A stretch of 41,581 nucleotides of DNA from an uncultured Spirochaetia bacterium (GCA_937960645.1 CALGPJ010000038.1:1-41581); one strand, 5' to 3'. Shown: positions 16,466-25,180, counted from the first letter of the stretch. A program made the numbers and translations. The notes: generated by a model not told the origin, from the letters alone.

Positions 16466-16891
16466 ATGAACGTGACGAGTAATCCAGTCAGTGCCTACCG
16501 CCAGACAACGGTCAAGACGGCGGGGCAGGGTAAGCTCATCGTCATGCTGTATGACGAGACCATTCGCCAAATCGACAAGGCGATCGAATTAATGCAAGCA
16601 AAATCAAAAAACATCGAGCAAATCCATAACGCCCTGGTCAAGGCGCAGGATGTGGTGACCGAGCTGATGGTGGGCCTCGATTTCGAACGCGGCGGCGAAA
16701 TTGCCAAAAATCTCCTGAGCATTTACATCTATGTCAACGAGAGGCTCAGGGATTCCAACATCAAAAAGGTGATCCCGCCCGCTCAGGAGGCACGAAACAT
16801 CATGGCCGAACTTCGAACCGCCTGGTCCCAGTTAGCCAACCAAGCCCCCGCCCCGAACGAACCCGAGGGTGGCATCAACATCGCAGGCTAA
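16466..16891 (+). CDS. fliS: Flagellar export chaperone FliS
   Basis: Cytoplasmic chaperone that binds flagellin before export through the flagellar type III apparatus. The 141-residue protein has the family N-terminus (NPVSAYRQTTVKTAGQGKLI followed by VMLYDETIRQIDKAIELM), the central LDFERGGEIAKNLLSIYIYV block and the ERL segment. Start ATG 16466 has a strong GGAGGGG upstream. The C-terminal tail is Pro/Ala-rich and poorly conserved. A sigma-28-type promoter precedes it, fitting a late flagellar gene. The next gene starts four bases after its stop. Confidence 0.95.
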   Translation: MNVTSNPVSAYRQTTVKTAGQGKLIVMLYDETIRQIDKAIELMQAKSKNIEQIHNALVKAQDVVTELMVGLDFERGGEIAKNLLSIYIYVNERLRDSNIKKVIPPAQEARNIMAELRTAWSQLANQAPAPNEPEGGINIAG

Positions 16892-16895
16892 ACGA

Positions 16896-17345
16896 ATGGA
16901 GTCATTCGAGAAAGCTCAGCGGGTGGCCCTCATCCGCAAGCTCAAGGAACACCTCGAGCTTCAACGCAAAAAGTTCCAGGATTATCTGAGGGTCCTGGAC
17001 CAGGAGAAACGGAGTATCGAGGATGGCCGCATCGAGGACCTCGAGGAACAGATCACCCTCGAGGAAAATCTCGTCCGGGAAATCGTGTCGGTCCAGAAAG
17101 TGATCGTCCCCATGGAGGAGATCTATAAATCGACCCACGGAGAGGACGAGGAACTAAAAAGCATTCAGGACCATCTGAACCAATTGGCCAAAACGGCTGC
17201 CGAGCGCAACAAGGCCAACCGGCTGATGCTCTCCAGCCGTATCGAAGAAATCCGGCTGCAAATGGCCCAACTCAAGCCCAGACCTGGTGCCCGCTATTAT
17301 CAAAACGAGGCGTTTACAAGAGGCCGCGTCGACATCACCACATGA
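16896..17345 (+). CDS. Small coiled-coil protein, possible FlgN-like flagellar chaperone
   Basis: 149 residues, highly charged and almost wholly helical. Long heptad-like stretches (LKEHLELQRKKFQDYLRVLD, EKRSIEDGRIEDLEEQITLE) are followed by a second helical hairpin (NRLMLSSRIEEIRLQMAQL). Size, helical content and position directly after fliS suggest a FlgN/FliT-type export chaperone, but no diagnostic motif settles this. ATG 16896 is four bases after the fliS stop; an upstream GTG at 16869 would overlap fliS and is not needed. Its stop overlaps the polA start (ATGA). Confidence 0.7.
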   Translation: MESFEKAQRVALIRKLKEHLELQRKKFQDYLRVLDQEKRSIEDGRIEDLEEQITLEENLVREIVSVQKVIVPMEEIYKSTHGEDEELKSIQDHLNQLAKTAAERNKANRLMLSSRIEEIRLQMAQLKPRPGARYYQNEAFTRGRVDITT

Positions 17346-20050
17346 AGCCCTTTCTCATCGTCGATAGCTTCGGCCTCATTTTCCGAGCCCATTATGCACA
17401 ATACACCCGGCCACTGACCAACCCCGCGGGCCGCAACATCTCGGCCTGGTTTGGATTTTTCAAAACAGTCTTCGCCGCCGTTCAGACCTACCGCCCCCAG
17501 GCCGTCCTCTTCGCTTTGGAGAGCGAGACACCTACCTGGAGGGTTCAAACCTACGCAAAGTACAAGGAAAACCGGCAGGAAACACCCCCGGACCTCGTCG
17601 AACAGATCCCGCTGATTCTGGAAACCATGGAGGGGTTGGGGTGGCCGATGCTCAAAATCGACGGTTACGAGGCCGACGATTGCATTGCAAGTTTTGCAAC
17701 ACAATGCCTCAAAACCGGAAACGAACTTTTTATCCTCTCCGGGGATAAGGACCTGATGCAGCTGGTGGGCGGCCCGATCAAGATGCTCAAGCCCGGCAAG
17801 GCGGGATTGGAGGAGCTGGATGCCGATGGGGTGTTCCAGGAGAAGGGCGTTCGGCCCGATCAGATCCTGGACTACCTGAGCATGGTGGGCGACTCCTCCG
17901 ATAACCTTCCGGGGGTCAAAGGGATCGGAGAAAAAACGGCGCAGGAACTCATTCGCCAGTACGAAAGCTGGGACAACATTTACCGCCACCTCGAGGAGCT
18001 CAAACCCGGGGTGCGAAAGAACCTCGAAGCCGGGAAGGAAAGCGGGGAGCTTACCCGCAGGCTGGTCACGTTACGAACCGATCTGGATCTGGGACTTGGA
18101 CTGGGCGAGCTCGATCTGAGGGTCAGGAATCCTCAGAAGCTCCTCGACATTTTCCAAACACAAAATGCCAGGACCTTGATGACCTCGCTGAGGGAGCTTT
18201 TGAACGAACCGGCTCCGGGCGAGCTGTTTGCCGATTCGGAGTCGCGGCCCACTACGGTAAAACCTTCATCGACAGAGGTTCATGGTGAGTACCGGTATGT
18301 GCTGAATCCGAAAGAACTTCAGGACCTACTGGAACGGGCCGCCCAAGCCGGGGTCGTCGCCCTGGATACCGAGACCACGGGACTGGATCCCCGGCGCAGC
18401 GAATGGCTGGGGTTTTCGTTTTGTTTTCAACGTGGCGTTGCGTACTGGATTCCGGCGGATCGCTACGACCTCGAGGTCCTGCGAACTCTTTTAGCGGATT
18501 TTTTTGCCAGGCCCGGGTTGCGGGTGGTCGCTCAGAACTGGAATTACGACTGGCATGTGTTCCAGACCCTCGGACTGAGGCCGCCTTCGGTCTGGTTCGA
18601 TACCATGACCGCTGCCTGGCTTTTGGACGTGAACCGTAACGGATACAAGCTGGAAGACCTGGCCCTGCAGTACCTGGGGCTGGCGGCACAGGACTACAAG
18701 AGCCTGGTCCCCAAGGGCAAGACCTTGAAGGACCTCGATGTGGAGGAAGTGACCCGCTATGCTGCCAAGGATGCCGACTTCACGCTGAGACTCTACGAAT
18801 GTTTTTTGCCGATGCTTCGGGCCCAGGGCCTCGAAAAACTTTTCTTTGAATTGGAAATCCCTGTCCAAAACCTGCTCTGTCGCATGGAGTGGCGGGGCAT
18901 CCTCCTGGATACCGACGTCCTCGAACAGCTGAGCCTCCGCTTCGACACCACCATCCGAGAGCTCGAGCGCGAGGCCCATCGCCTGGCCGGGCACGAGTTC
19001 AACCTGGGCAGCACAAAGCAGCTTCAGGAGGTGCTGTTTGAAGAACGCAAGCTCAACCCTGGCCGCAAGACCCGAACGGGGCTTTCCACCGATTCGGAGA
19101 CCCTGGAGGAGTTGGCCGCCCTCGATCCCCTTCCCGAGGTCATTTTGCGTTACCGTCAGTTCACCAAGCTGAAGTCCACCTACGTGGACACCTTACCGCA
19201 GCTCGTCAACCCGACGACGGGCCGGATCCATACTAGTTTTTACATCACGGGAACGGCGACGGGCCGCCTGTCCAGCAAGGACCCGAATTTACAAAACATC
19301 CCCATCCGCGACGAGGAAGGGCGGGCTATCCGAAGTGCCTTCCGCGCTCCGGAGGGCTTTCGGTTGATCAGTGCCGACTACAGCCAGATCGAACTGGTGG
19401 TGTTGGCGCACTTCAGCGAGGATCCCATCCTGGTCGATGCCTTCCGCCAGGGACAGGACATCCACCGCAGAACGGCGGCCCTGGTGTTCAACGTTGCCGA
19501 GGACCAGGTGAGCCCCAATCAGCGGCGGGCGGCCAAGGCGGTGAACTTCGGCATCATTTACGGGATGAGCGCCTTCCGACTGGCTCGTGAGCTGGGGATC
19601 TCTCGAACGGAGGCAGCCTCGATCATCGACCAATACTTCGAGAGGCTGGGAAGGGTGCGAATGTGGATAGATCAGACGATTACTGCGGCCCGAAAAAACG
19701 GCTACGTCGAGACCCTTTTTGGCCGCCGCCGCGCCGTTTCCCTGATCACGAGCGTCAATCAGACCGAGCGCCAGGCAGGGGAGCGCATGGCGGTCAATAG
19801 CATCATCCAGGGCTCGGCCGCGGACATCATGAAAAAGGCCATGCTCGAGGTGGATAAATCCCTTAGCGGTAACTATCCCGAGGCCGCCCTCCTCCTTCAG
19901 GTCCACGACGAATTGCTCCTGGAATGCCCCGAGGGGCAGGTCGCGGAAGTGGCCGAATCGGTCCGGAAAGCCATGGAAGGGGCCGTGGAACTCCGGCTAC
20001 CGCTCCGGGTAAGTGTGGAAGTGGCCCACCGCTGGGGTGAGCTTCATTGA
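17342..20050 (+). CDS. polA: DNA polymerase I
   Basis: 902-residue repair and Okazaki-fragment-processing polymerase. Residues 1 to ~290 form the 5'-3' flap nuclease (FLIVDSFGLIFRAHYA, YEADDCIASFA, LSGDKDLMQLV, GDSSDNLPGVKGIGEKTA). Residues ~315-500 form the 3'-5' proofreading exonuclease with its acidic residues apparently intact (VVALDTETTGLDP, AKDADFTLRLYE). The C-terminal ~380 residues are the polymerase: motif A SADYSQIELVVLAHFSED, motif B RRAAKAVNFGIIYGMSA, motif C LLLQVHDELLLE. All three activities are expected. The start overlaps the previous gene (ATGA) and the stop overlaps coaE, placing it in a translationally coupled chain that begins with fliS. Confidence 0.98.
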   Translation: MKPFLIVDSFGLIFRAHYAQYTRPLTNPAGRNISAWFGFFKTVFAAVQTYRPQAVLFALESETPTWRVQTYAKYKENRQETPPDLVEQIPLILETMEGLGWPMLKIDGYEADDCIASFATQCLKTGNELFILSGDKDLMQLVGGPIKMLKPGKAGLEELDADGVFQEKGVRPDQILDYLSMVGDSSDNLPGVKGIGEKTAQELIRQYESWDNIYRHLEELKPGVRKNLEAGKESGELTRRLVTLRTDLDLGLGLGELDLRVRNPQKLLDIFQTQNARTLMTSLRELLNEPAPGELFADSESRPTTVKPSSTEVHGEYRYVLNPKELQDLLERAAQAGVVALDTETTGLDPRRSEWLGFSFCFQRGVAYWIPADRYDLEVLRTLLADFFARPGLRVVAQNWNYDWHVFQTLGLRPPSVWFDTMTAAWLLDVNRNGYKLEDLALQYLGLAAQDYKSLVPKGKTLKDLDVEEVTRYAAKDADFTLRLYECFLPMLRAQGLEKLFFELEIPVQNLLCRMEWRGILLDTDVLEQLSLRFDTTIRELEREAHRLAGHEFNLGSTKQLQEVLFEERKLNPGRKTRTGLSTDSETLEELAALDPLPEVILRYRQFTKLKSTYVDTLPQLVNPTTGRIHTSFYITGTATGRLSSKDPNLQNIPIRDEEGRAIRSAFRAPEGFRLISADYSQIELVVLAHFSEDPILVDAFRQGQDIHRRTAALVFNVAEDQVSPNQRRAAKAVNFGIIYGMSAFRLARELGISRTEAASIIDQYFERLGRVRMWIDQTITAARKNGYVETLFGRRRAVSLITSVNQTERQAGERMAVNSIIQGSAADIMKKAMLEVDKSLSGNYPEAALLLQVHDELLLECPEGQVAEVAESVRKAMEGAVELRLPLRVSVEVAHRWGELH

Positions 20051-20640
20051 ATCTCCCCAGAGTCGTCGGGTTGGCCGGTCCCTACTGCGCCGGCAAGAAC
20101 AGTCTCCTGCCGTTTTTTACAGGCATGGGCTACGAGGTCCTGGACCTGGACAAGATCGGGCACCGGGTCCTCGAAATGGAGAAGGATCAGCTGGTCCGTT
20201 CTTTTGGTCCGGCGATCGTTCAAGAAAATCACGTCGATCGGCGGAAACTCGGTGAGCTGGTGTTTCGGTCCCGGCGGCTACTCAGGAAATTAGAAATCCT
20301 TGTCCATCCGCAGATGAGGACAGAGGTGATCCAGAGCCTCAGCAGCCATCCCACCGTCAATTACGTCCTCAACGCCGCCATCCTGTTTCGGCTGGGACTT
20401 GACAAACTCTGCGACCTCGTCGTCTGGGTGGATTCCCCCTGGTGGTTGCGGCTCATCCGGGGACTCAAACGGGATGGACTTGGGCTGGCTCGGACCCTTC
20501 CTCGAGTCTTTGCACAGAAACAAAACCTCAAGGCCCTGCGTGCCGATTCCGATATTCTAACTGTAACGAACCGAGGTGGCCTGGAGCACACGCTCCAGGA
20601 ACTGAGGGAGGAGTGGGAGAAACGATATGGCGCAAAATAA
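20047..20640 (+). CDS. coaE: Dephospho-CoA kinase, divergent
   Basis: Catalyses the final step of coenzyme A synthesis (phosphorylation of dephospho-CoA). 197 residues, normal size. The P-loop region reads VVGLAGPYCAGKNSLLPFF: the Gly and Lys are kept but the Ser/Thr after Lys is Asn, followed by Ser. The DLDKIGHRVLEM segment corresponds to the family's DxDxxxH motif, and ILVHPQM to the LxxHP motif. I recall this Cys-Ala-Gly-Lys-Asn variant as a spirochaete habit, but could not check it. The start is TTG overlapping the polA TGA; no other start fits the P-loop. It overlaps the SPOR-protein gene by 14 bases. Confidence 0.85.
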   Translation: MNLPRVVGLAGPYCAGKNSLLPFFTGMGYEVLDLDKIGHRVLEMEKDQLVRSFGPAIVQENHVDRRKLGELVFRSRRLLRKLEILVHPQMRTEVIQSLSSHPTVNYVLNAAILFRLGLDKLCDLVVWVDSPWWLRLIRGLKRDGLGLARTLPRVFAQKQNLKALRADSDILTVTNRGGLEHTLQELREEWEKRYGAK

Positions 20641-21367
20641 GGGGTTGATCATTCTCGTCACGACCGTTGCCGTGATGACACTGGCTGTGGGGTTGGGGCT
20701 GTTTTTGTTTTTGCCCCGATCGGCCGAGTTGACCCAACAAGACCAGAAACCCCAGGTAATCAGGGTCAACGTTTTGCAGGAAGAAACCCCAAGTACTCCC
20801 GCCACCGAGCAAACCGACAATCAAGATCGACAGAGCACACCCCCGGCCACGGTTCAGAGTCCCATCGAGGTTCCGGGTGACACCGGCCTGCTCCGAGCCC
20901 CCCCTGCGCCCATCCCTACCGCGCCGAATCAGTTAACGCAGGAAACCCCCAATCGTCGGGCCGAACCTGCCTCCCCCGCAAGCTCCGAGGAGCCGAATTG
21001 GACCCGGCCAACCACCGCACGGAATACTCCCAGTCGGGGAACGGAACCATCGACCAGGACCGACCGCTCCCGGCAGGCAAGCACGCCGACCTCCCTTCAA
21101 CCAGCGACACGTTCCGCTGTTTCCCCATCCAACACGTTTTGGGTCCAGGTTGGGGCCTTCCAGTCCCAGACCCAGGCCGAAACCGCTTCGTCGCGGCTGA
21201 GCAGCCGGGGATGGCACGCCACGATTACGACTTTCCGATCGGGTTCCGGGACTCTTTACCGCGTTCGATTGGGCCCCTGGCAGAACAAACAGGATGCCGA
21301 GAGTTTCCTGAACCGACTCAAAAATACCGGCGGCTGGGCGGGAGCCTACGTGGTTCGCGGCGGCTGA
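20627..21367 (+). CDS. Membrane-anchored SPOR-domain protein
   Basis: 246 residues in three parts. An N-terminal membrane anchor (LIILVTTVAVMTLAVGLGLF) is followed by ~125 residues of Pro/Thr/Ser/Gln-rich linker. The C-terminal ~75-residue SPOR domain is marked by FWVQVGAFQSQTQAETASSR and LYRVRLGPWQNKQDAESFL. SPOR domains bind glycan strands stripped of stem peptides at division sites, so a septal or peptidoglycan-linked role is likely (FtsN- or DedD-like layout, not orthology). The start overlaps the end of coaE. The 3' end overlaps the convergent Na/Pi-like gene by 22 bases. Confidence 0.88.
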   Translation: MAQNKGLIILVTTVAVMTLAVGLGLFLFLPRSAELTQQDQKPQVIRVNVLQEETPSTPATEQTDNQDRQSTPPATVQSPIEVPGDTGLLRAPPAPIPTAPNQLTQETPNRRAEPASPASSEEPNWTRPTTARNTPSRGTEPSTRTDRSRQASTPTSLQPATRSAVSPSNTFWVQVGAFQSQTQAETASSRLSSRGWHATITTFRSGSGTLYRVRLGPWQNKQDAESFLNRLKNTGGWAGAYVVRGG

Positions 21368-23058
21368 TCCACCATTCCTGTGTCCCCTCCTGGGCCTCGG
21401 GACTCAGTCTCGGGGCCTTTTTCGTTCAAGAAGGCCAGGAGTTCACCCAGGGACTTTTCCAGATGGACAACCTGGTGCATGAGTTCCAATACCTCGAGCT
21501 GGGCCACCAGGTGCCGGACCCCGGAGGAAGGTTTTCGGAGAAGCCGTTGAATGGCGGATTTGGTTTTTCGCCGGAGATTGTGGATGGCCTGGCTGAGGTT
21601 ATCCACAACAGGGACATCCCCGTTCCATGCCTTTCCCAACAGAAGATCTTGATTGTAGCGTTCAATGTCCAACAAAAAAGACAGGTAGCGGTAAAGACGG
21701 CGGATGATTTTGCGAAAGTGAAACTCGCGGCTGCCGATGTGTTTCGCCACGATGCGAAAAACTCTTTCCAGGAGCTGTCCGATCGTCTCGATGTTGACTC
21801 CGAGGGACTGCAAGGTTTGCAACTCCCTTGCCTGGTGCTGGGTGGTTTGGTAAGTCAGCGACAGGGTGAGCTTTTGTTGATAGGAAGCGAGATTTTCCTT
21901 GAATTGTCCGGTCAAAAGATGAAACCGATCGCCCGTTTCACCGCTGAGTTTGGGGCTCTGCGTCAAATCCATCAAGGCCAGAAGCATGCCGTACGTTCCC
22001 TCCAGAAGCTGCGACGCCAGGGACTTGTAGGCCAGGATGTTACTCTCCATGGAGTGGGAGGGCTGGGAGGGGCCCTTGCCCTCGGGGATCAACGCCGAAA
22101 TCCTACACGCGAGGGAATCGAGGAGAGGCAACAAGAGGTAAATGAGCACCGTGTTCGTCAGTTGATGAACGCCGGAAAAAATCGCCACCAGCAGAGGATA
22201 AGCGCCTGGACCGATGCTTACCCAAACCATCCCGGTGCCGAAGATCGTTTCAAAAAGGGGGATCAAGGTGAGACCGGATAAGGCCGCCATCGCCTGGATT
22301 TGTGCCTGCACCAGGATGGTGACTCTTCCCCGGGATTTCATGTTTTGAAAGAAGAGCAAGGGTTCTATCAGGGATCCGAGAAAGGCAAAGGTGACCATCG
22401 TCAGACCAGATGACAAGCCGATCCACCCACGGTAGCCAAGAATCATGGCCAGGACAGGGGCCGCAAGATTGGAACGGAACACGGCGCCGAGAGCCACCCC
22501 GGCCAGTCCGAAAAAGATCAGACCGACACCCCTGGTGGATATCCAGCGGATCAAGGCCATGGCCTCGGGGTCACGCCCCAACAGGGAAGGCCCCCCATTG
22601 AGGAGTTCCAGGCCCAGAAAAATCAGACCCCAGCCCATCAACAAATCGCCCCAGGTATTGCGAGCCAGGACATACGATTGAAAGAAAGGCAGTCCCAGCG
22701 TGGCCAAAAGCAATCCGAGCAAGGCCCAGTTCCCCAGAAGCACGGAAGGAACAAAGACTACGACCATCAAAGCCATTCCCAAAAAAGTTCCCAAAACCAG
22801 GGAATAGACCCTGTTTTTATCCAGAAAGCCCAGATCGTTGAGACAGGCCATGAACAGTCGGTTGGAAACCGGGGATAACGTGATCAGGGTAGCTCCCAAA
22901 CCCAGGATTAGGGAGTGAAGGCCGGAAAGTCCGGGGCGAAGAAACCATTCTTTCAGACGGTGCTCCAAAAACCGGAACAGGGTCCGCGACACGAGCTGCA
23001 AGCCGTAAAAGATCACGGCCAGCGGGCCAACGAAAGAAAGTAATGAAATTAAAATCAT
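21346..23058 (-). CDS. Na/Pi-cotransporter-like membrane protein, degenerate, with PhoU-like tail
   Basis: 570 residues. The N-terminal ~320 residues contain about eight membrane segments in two related halves, with the Na/Pi (NptA/PNaS) family layout and phrases such as GWGLIFLGLELL. The family's substrate-binding QSSS motifs are missing. The first repeat has LITLSPVSNRLFMACL, the second GAVFRSNLAAPVLAMI, and the GANIGTT motifs are also altered. The C-terminal ~230 residues are helical and PhoU-like. Transport of phosphate is therefore doubtful; a sensory or other solute role is possible. It is the downstream gene of a pair: the Fic-like gene starts upstream and overlaps it by 4 bp. Confidence 0.75.
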   Translation of the reverse strand: MILISLLSFVGPLAVIFYGLQLVSRTLFRFLEHRLKEWFLRPGLSGLHSLILGLGATLITLSPVSNRLFMACLNDLGFLDKNRVYSLVLGTFLGMALMVVVFVPSVLLGNWALLGLLLATLGLPFFQSYVLARNTWGDLLMGWGLIFLGLELLNGGPSLLGRDPEAMALIRWISTRGVGLIFFGLAGVALGAVFRSNLAAPVLAMILGYRGWIGLSSGLTMVTFAFLGSLIEPLLFFQNMKSRGRVTILVQAQIQAMAALSGLTLIPLFETIFGTGMVWVSIGPGAYPLLVAIFSGVHQLTNTVLIYLLLPLLDSLACRISALIPEGKGPSQPSHSMESNILAYKSLASQLLEGTYGMLLALMDLTQSPKLSGETGDRFHLLTGQFKENLASYQQKLTLSLTYQTTQHQARELQTLQSLGVNIETIGQLLERVFRIVAKHIGSREFHFRKIIRRLYRYLSFLLDIERYNQDLLLGKAWNGDVPVVDNLSQAIHNLRRKTKSAIQRLLRKPSSGVRHLVAQLEVLELMHQVVHLEKSLGELLAFLNEKGPETESRGPGGDTGMVDQPPRTT

Positions 23059-23708
23059 TGCAAGTCCTGGAGAAAACCCGCATCCACACAGCGCTCGAGG
23101 AACGCCGCAAACCGTTTGCGGTGTCCCGGCATTTTGAAGGCGGTCTCGAAACCGTTTTCGGAATCGGTGTATTTGATGTCGCCGGAAAGATCGAGGTACT
23201 CCAGGGCAGTCTCCCTGCTCATGATAAAAGGAGGCTGGTGTTTGCTCAAGAGCAGGTAATTGAGGATGATGTTGCCGGTACGGTGATTGCCCTCGAGGAA
23301 GAGCTGAGGCTTGCTCAGGGATTTCGCGTAGAAACCGGCAGCCAGCTTGAAAGCGCCCTCGTCCTTACGATGTTTGAGGACCCAGTCCTTGATTTTGTCG
23401 ATACGGTGCAAAAATTTTTTTCGCGTTTCGTTCAAGTGGTGGTAATACTCCTGCCGTTTCTGCGGGTGGGTGCCGCACAGGACGATGTGGTTGAGTTCCA
23501 AAAGATGATGCAGACCCGAGGGAAGGAAAAGATCGATATCGTTTCCCAAAAGGTGGTTGAGAAAGTCATAAGCTTCGATGATGTTCATTTTCATCTCGGG
23601 GGTGAAAGTTTCCCGCTTGGTCGTCAATTGCTGATTGATGCTGTCGAAATGTTTGCGAAAAAGCTCCAGGGAGGCATCGATTTTTTTGAGGTCAAATCTC
23701 GGGTACAT
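23055..23708 (-). CDS. Fic-fold protein lacking the catalytic histidine
   Basis: 217 residues, almost entirely helical. The segment KPQLFLEGNHRTGNIILNYL aligns with the Fic signature HPFxxGNGR followed by TG and a helix. The position of the catalytic His is Gln (QLFLEGN) and the second Gly of GNGR is His. The anion-binding Asn, Arg and Gly are kept, so nucleotide or phosphate binding may survive while classic AMP transfer seems unlikely. Alternatively this is a distinct 'GNHRTG' branch with its own chemistry. The start is ATG 23708. It is coupled by a 4-bp overlap to the Na/Pi-like gene, suggesting a shared function. Divergent from the lipoprotein gene. Confidence 0.65.
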   Translation of the reverse strand: MYPRFDLKKIDASLELFRKHFDSINQQLTTKRETFTPEMKMNIIEAYDFLNHLLGNDIDLFLPSGLHHLLELNHIVLCGTHPQKRQEYYHHLNETRKKFLHRIDKIKDWVLKHRKDEGAFKLAAGFYAKSLSKPQLFLEGNHRTGNIILNYLLLSKHQPPFIMSRETALEYLDLSGDIKYTDSENGFETAFKMPGHRKRFAAFLERCVDAGFLQDLQ

Positions 23709-23754
23709 GCCAGGATCCTACACTGTCTTTGGTGCAAAGATAAGCCCTGAAGGC

Positions 23755-23783
23755 TTTTCAAGACAGGCGTTTGAGATTAAAAT
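23755..23783 (+). promoter_or_regulatory. Promoter for the FG-GAP-like lipoprotein gene
   Basis: TTTTCA at 23755-23760, 17 bases, TAAAAT at 23778-23783, followed by AGGAG and the ATG at 23800. The -10 is five of six to consensus, the -35 moderate. Confidence 0.45.
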
Positions 23784-23799
23784 GGGGCAGGAGTGAACC

Positions 23800-24435
23800 A
23801 TGAAACGTTATATCCTGTGGATGATCAATGTGGGTTTGGTGATTGCGGTCCTACTATCCTGCGGACAGACGGTCGAAGTCCGGCGCGATCCCCTTAGCCT
23901 CAAAAAGGTTCCGGGCCGTCTGGTCGGGGTCACACCCGTGATGGAACTTCCCGACCTTGCAGCCGAGTATGGGATCATCACCGACATGGACGGCGACGGT
24001 TACGATGAATGGGTGCTGGTCTTTTTTGCCGGCACCGATGAGGTCATCGACCATTATGCCATCACCCTTTACGAAAAAAAGGGAAACGAATGGATCCTGA
24101 CCGATTGGCTGGACAGCAAGGATCCGGCCCTTCCCAAATTTTTCACCGAAACCACTCCCGATCTGCCTGCCAGTGTGGACATCATTCCCGAGTGGCTGGC
24201 GAAGTTGCCCGCGCCCCGCGGACAAGGGTGGACCGGAGAGGCGCTCAACCTGTGGGAAAACCGTCCCCGAGTGGCCTTGCCCATCGCCAATCTGGATGGT
24301 AGGGCGGGTAACGAAGTCATCGTTCCCCTGACGGGCTTCAACGAATGGAGGCTCCTGGTCCTGACCAAGGTCGATGGCCGGCTTCAAATCCTGGACAAGG
24401 TCGAAGGCTTGGAACTTCAAGGGGAAGTTCGTTAG
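23800..24435 (+). CDS. Lipoprotein with FG-GAP/calcium-loop-like repeats
   Basis: 211 residues. The signal sequence ends in a lipobox (VLLSC), so it is probably a lipid-anchored periplasmic or surface protein. Two segments, ITDMDGDGYDEWVLV and IANLDGRAGNEVIVPL, have the DxDGDGxxE/D calcium-loop form typical of FG-GAP/integrin-like repeats. No catalytic motif is seen and I cannot assign a function. A GGAG lies before ATG 23800. The stop is one base away from the stop of the convergent metallophosphoesterase gene. Confidence 0.8.
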   Translation: MKRYILWMINVGLVIAVLLSCGQTVEVRRDPLSLKKVPGRLVGVTPVMELPDLAAEYGIITDMDGDGYDEWVLVFFAGTDEVIDHYAITLYEKKGNEWILTDWLDSKDPALPKFFTETTPDLPASVDIIPEWLAKLPAPRGQGWTGEALNLWENRPRVALPIANLDGRAGNEVIVPLTGFNEWRLLVLTKVDGRLQILDKVEGLELQGEVR

Positions 24436-24436
24436 A

Positions 24437-25180
24437 TCAAAAGTCCCGAAGAAGGCGGACATCGGTTCTGAGACCGCTGGGGAGAATGTCGACCACACGA
24501 ACACCGGGGGGTCTCTCGTCCATTCCGAACTCCTTCGCATCGGGCCAGATTTGGTAAAGCAGGCTGGGGGTGAGGAGAACGGTCAGGGAACCGTGGCTGA
24601 TCACCCGGTCGACGTGGTAGTGCCCGCAGAATACCAGGGCACCCCCGGCGTAATCGAGGATCTTGAGCAGCCGCTGATTGTTTCGGAGAGGGTAGTTGGT
24701 ATCCATGAATCCCACCCCGGTCTCCACAGGTGAGTGGTGGATGAAGACCATGCGGGGTGATCGAAGGCTGCGAATCTTGTCCTGTACCCACTGAGCCTGG
24801 GCCTCACTGAGGATGCCGAGGGCGCTGTCCAGAAACAGGGCGGGGTGACCGGGAAGAACCTCGGCCTCGTAATAAAGCTCACCGTTGTGAAGGTGTTCCT
24901 CCAACCCGAACACCTTGGCCAAAAGCGGCGAATCGTCGTGGTTGCCCGAAATCACGAAGGTCCTGATTCCCACCTCCTCGGTTTTTTCCCGTATATAACG
25001 GTAAATGTCTTCGCTCGGCTCCTCCATCGCCAGATCGCCGTTGAGCACCAGGGCCTGAGCATCGAGCTTTTCCAGAATCTTGAGACTGTTTTCGAAACGC
25101 TTGCGGATGTCTACCCCTTTGGGCATGACGTGGGAGGGGCCGATGTGAATATCCGTAATCACGACGATTCTGCCAGGCAT
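24437..25180 (-). CDS. Calcineurin-like metallophosphoesterase
   Basis: 247 residues with all family metal-binding motifs in order: VITDIHIGP (DxH), VLNGDLAM (GD), VISGNHDDS (GNHD), VFIHHSP (H) and VFCGHYHVDR (GHxH). The layout fits the Icc/CpdA-like branch, which includes cyclic nucleotide phosphodiesterases, but the substrate is not readable. ATG 25180 lies almost directly before the first motif; a run of A rather than a clear Shine-Dalgarno precedes it. The 149 bases between it and tmRNA hold a GC hairpin at 25279-25297 and otherwise nothing I can assign. Confidence 0.87.
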   Translation of the reverse strand: MPGRIVVITDIHIGPSHVMPKGVDIRKRFENSLKILEKLDAQALVLNGDLAMEEPSEDIYRYIREKTEEVGIRTFVISGNHDDSPLLAKVFGLEEHLHNGELYYEAEVLPGHPALFLDSALGILSEAQAQWVQDKIRSLRSPRMVFIHHSPVETGVGFMDTNYPLRNNQRLLKILDYAGGALVFCGHYHVDRVISHGSLTVLLTPSLLYQIWPDAKEFGMDERPPGVRVVDILPSGLRTDVRLLRDF

